Shown: positions 53,025 through 54,840 of the stretch, in pieces | Layout of the letters: the number at the start of each line of letters is the position of its first letter | Numbering within the stretch: the first letter of the stretch is position 1 | NCBI GenBank assembly: GCA_003599885.1 | Contig: QZKW01000067.1 | Coordinates: 1-54,840 of the forward strand | Source of the DNA: Desulfobacteraceae bacterium | Lineage (GTDB): Bacteria; Desulfobacterota; Desulfobacteria; Desulfobacterales; Desulfosalsimonadaceae | Reading direction: 5' to 3' | Length of the DNA stretch: 54,840 bases | The notes under the pieces: model-generated | What the model was told of the DNA's origin: nothing | Seen by the model: the letters and a program-made list of their open reading frames with translations, nothing else | The model's database searches: none | Position numbers and translations under genes: made by a program

Positions 53025-54746
53025 ATGAAGACAACGATTATGGAGGTTATGGCGGGCACCGCGAAGCAATCCAAGGACAAAGTTGCATTAAAAACGAAAA
53101 TCAACGGTGAATGGAAGGAAATGGCCTGGGGGGAGTATTACCAACAGGTGAGAACGACGGCCCGGGCGTTTATGGCTCTGGGGCTGGAACCGGGCAAGGC
53201 CGTCAGTATTTTAGGCAATAATTGTCCCCAGTGGTTTATCAGCAATATGGCCGGCATATTTGCAGGAGCGGTTCCTGGCGGCATCTATGTCACCAGCAGC
53301 CCGGAGCAGTGCCAGTATATCGCCTCCCACAGTGAAGCCAATATCGCGGTAGTGGAAAACGCAGATCAACTGGCGAAATTCAAAAAAATCAGAGATCAAC
53401 TGCCTGACCTGAAAGCCATTGTGCTGATGAATGGATCAGACCCTGACGAAAATGTTTATGCATGGGCGGATTTGGCGAAACTGGCAAAAAAAGTTTCCGA
53501 TGACGACCTTAACCAACGAATAAAAGCCCAAAAACCGGATGACTGCTGTACCCTGATTTATACGTCAGGAACCACCGGCAATCCAAAAGGGGTGATGATC
53601 AGCCATGACAATATTATATGGGTGGCCAAACAAATGGTTCAAACCATTGATGCCGGGCCGGATGACCAGATTATCAGTTATCTCCCCTTAAGTCATATCG
53701 CTGAACAGCTTGTCAGTCTGCATTGTCCCTACACCATGGGCGCGACGGTCTGGTTTGCGGAATCTCTGGACAAGCTTGGCGAAAACCTGACGGAAGTCCG
53801 CCCGACGCTTTTTGTCGGGGTTCCCAGGGTTTGGGAAAAGATTCAGGCCAAAATGGTGGCTGCCGGAGCCGCTAACCCGCCCCTTAAGAAAAAGATCGCG
53901 GCCTGGGCCCGGAAACAGGGACTGGCTGGCGGTTACGCCCATCAGCAGGGAAAACCCATGCCGTTATTTTATGGTCTGGCCAAAAAACTGGTTTTTTCAA
54001 AAGTGCGGGAAAAGCTGGGTCTGGATCGCTGCAGGCTCTTTGTTTCCACCGCAGCCCCAATCTCTATGGATACCCTGGAGTTTTTTCTGAGTTTAGGGAT
54101 TCCCATGACCGAAGTTTATGGAATGAGCGAATGCACGGGGCCTGCGACCGTATCCCTGCCTGAACCGTTTCAATATGAAACCGGATGGGCCGGTCCTGCA
54201 CTTTTGGGTTCAGAAGTGGCGATAGCAGAAGAAGACGGGGAAGTCCTGATGCGGGGCCGCCATGTATTTAAGGGCTATTTTAAAAATGAAAAAGCCACGA
54301 AAGAAACCATTGATGCGGATGGATGGCTCCATTCAGGGGATGTGGGCAAAATCGATCATCGGGGGTTTCTGAAAATCACGGACCGGAAAAAAGAGTTGAT
54401 TATTACGGCAGGCGGAGAAAATATTCCGCCCCAGCTCATCGAAGGAAAGCTTAAAGCCATTCCGGTGATCAGTCAGGCAGTGGTGATCGGTGACAGGCGT
54501 CCGTATTTGACCGCCCTGTTTACCCTGGATCCGGAAAAAGTCGCATCAGAGGCGGCCATTGCCGGCAGTCCGGCCAAAACGGCTGAAGAGGCTGCAAAAT
54601 GCGAGAAATTCAAGGCCTATCTTCAAGGCAAAGTCGATGCCGTGAACACCACGCTGGCCAGGGTTCAGACCATTAAAAAATTTGTTATCCTGCCCCAGGA
54701 GTTATCGATTGAAGGCGAGGAGTTGACCCCGACCATGAAGTTATAG
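53025..54746 (+). CDS. Long-chain acyl-CoA ligase (AMP-forming)
   Basis: 573 residues from the ATG at 53025, preceded by AAGGAGGGG; an upstream in-frame start at 52968 lacks a good site. ANL-superfamily motifs: TLIYTSGTTGNPKGVMIS (A3), YLPLSHIAEQ, EVYGMSECTGPATVS (A5), DGWLHSGDVGKIDHRG and ITDRKKELIITAGGENI (A8). It activates long-chain or aromatic carboxylates with ATP and CoA; the exact chain length is not readable. A further gene starts 64 bases downstream. Confidence 0.95.
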   Translation: MKTTIMEVMAGTAKQSKDKVALKTKINGEWKEMAWGEYYQQVRTTARAFMALGLEPGKAVSILGNNCPQWFISNMAGIFAGAVPGGIYVTSSPEQCQYIASHSEANIAVVENADQLAKFKKIRDQLPDLKAIVLMNGSDPDENVYAWADLAKLAKKVSDDDLNQRIKAQKPDDCCTLIYTSGTTGNPKGVMISHDNIIWVAKQMVQTIDAGPDDQIISYLPLSHIAEQLVSLHCPYTMGATVWFAESLDKLGENLTEVRPTLFVGVPRVWEKIQAKMVAAGAANPPLKKKIAAWARKQGLAGGYAHQQGKPMPLFYGLAKKLVFSKVREKLGLDRCRLFVSTAAPISMDTLEFFLSLGIPMTEVYGMSECTGPATVSLPEPFQYETGWAGPALLGSEVAIAEEDGEVLMRGRHVFKGYFKNEKATKETIDADGWLHSGDVGKIDHRGFLKITDRKKELIITAGGENIPPQLIEGKLKAIPVISQAVVIGDRRPYLTALFTLDPEKVASEAAIAGSPAKTAEEAAKCEKFKAYLQGKVDAVNTTLARVQTIKKFVILPQELSIEGEELTPTMKL

Positions 54747-54809
54747 TAAACGTAATATTTATTGCAGTTACAATTAATTTGTGACATGTTCATCTCAAGG
54801 AGGTGAAGC

Positions 54810-54840
54810 ATGCCAAAATTATTAAAAATAGAAAATACTG
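54810..54840 (+). CDS. Start of a gene cut by the right edge
   Basis: AAGGAGGTG is followed by ATG at 54810 and an open frame beginning MPKLLKIENT to the window end. That start resembles LivF/LivG-type ABC ATPase subunits, which often follow acyl-CoA ligase genes in related genomes, but ten residues are too few to be sure. Confidence 0.5.
   Translation, partial: MPKLLKIENT

Overview
The window looks like a chromosome segment of an anaerobic, probably sulfate-reducing member of the Desulfobacterota (Desulfobacterales-like). The reasons are a long heterodisulfide-reductase (Hdr)-type electron-transfer locus, a probable selenoprotein of the HdrD/CCG type, dihaem cytochrome c, ferredoxin-thioredoxin reductase, and moderate GC with AT-rich accessory patches. 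The taxonomic call is inference from gene content only.

Layout. 1-9 kb: two membrane-anchored sulfatase/LtaS-type enzymes (the first runs off the left edge), an OmpR-type two-component pair, a secreted metallophosphoesterase, and a small cytochrome cluster (dihaem cytochrome c, His-containing membrane protein, zinc-ribbon protein). 9-10 kb: a frameshifted IS1634-type transposase remnant. 10-15.4 kb: PilZ protein, Tat-exported FAD oxidoreductase, porin-like protein, cyclic-nucleotide-binding protein. 15.4-19.3 kb: mpl, hemL, a KptA-like protein that has lost its family catalytic motifs, and tRNA-Lys(CTT). The tRNA terminator is followed at once by the 5' end of a group II intron with no surviving reverse transcriptase. 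20-22.5 kb: a thiol/redox operon (Cys-rich protein, nitroreductase, glutaredoxin, FTR catalytic subunit, hydrolase). 22.6-29 kb: a REC-histidine kinase and a 1723-residue Ser/Thr kinase-ATPase-REC-HPt hybrid that has an H-box but no histidine-kinase ATPase domain. 29-36 kb: thioesterase, CutA, a three-gene RND efflux operon on the minus strand.

36-48 kb is the most interesting part. A minus-strand run, hdrC-hdrB-hdrA-mvhD-FrhB/ferredoxin-double hdrA, makes a soluble Hdr-type complex that could carry out flavin-based electron bifurcation. Downstream of it lie mazEF, a degraded copy of the end of the last hdrA, an AT-rich possible nuclease, and a second Hdr-like gene. That second gene is read as two fragments by ordinary translation but is continuous if an in-frame UGA is read as selenocysteine. 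The UGA sits exactly where relatives carry the Cys of a PECGHAY motif, and a strong hairpin with a GUA loop follows at SECIS distance. A PIN toxin/antitoxin pair with a clear promoter and palindromic operator, an orphan PocR sensory protein and a long inverted repeat lie on the other side.

48-54.8 kb: a methyltransferase, then a plus-strand cluster cysQ, fused sat-cysC, and a UDP-sugar dehydrogenase (PAPS metabolism beside polysaccharide precursor synthesis). Last come a long-chain acyl-CoA ligase and the first codons of one further gene at the right edge.
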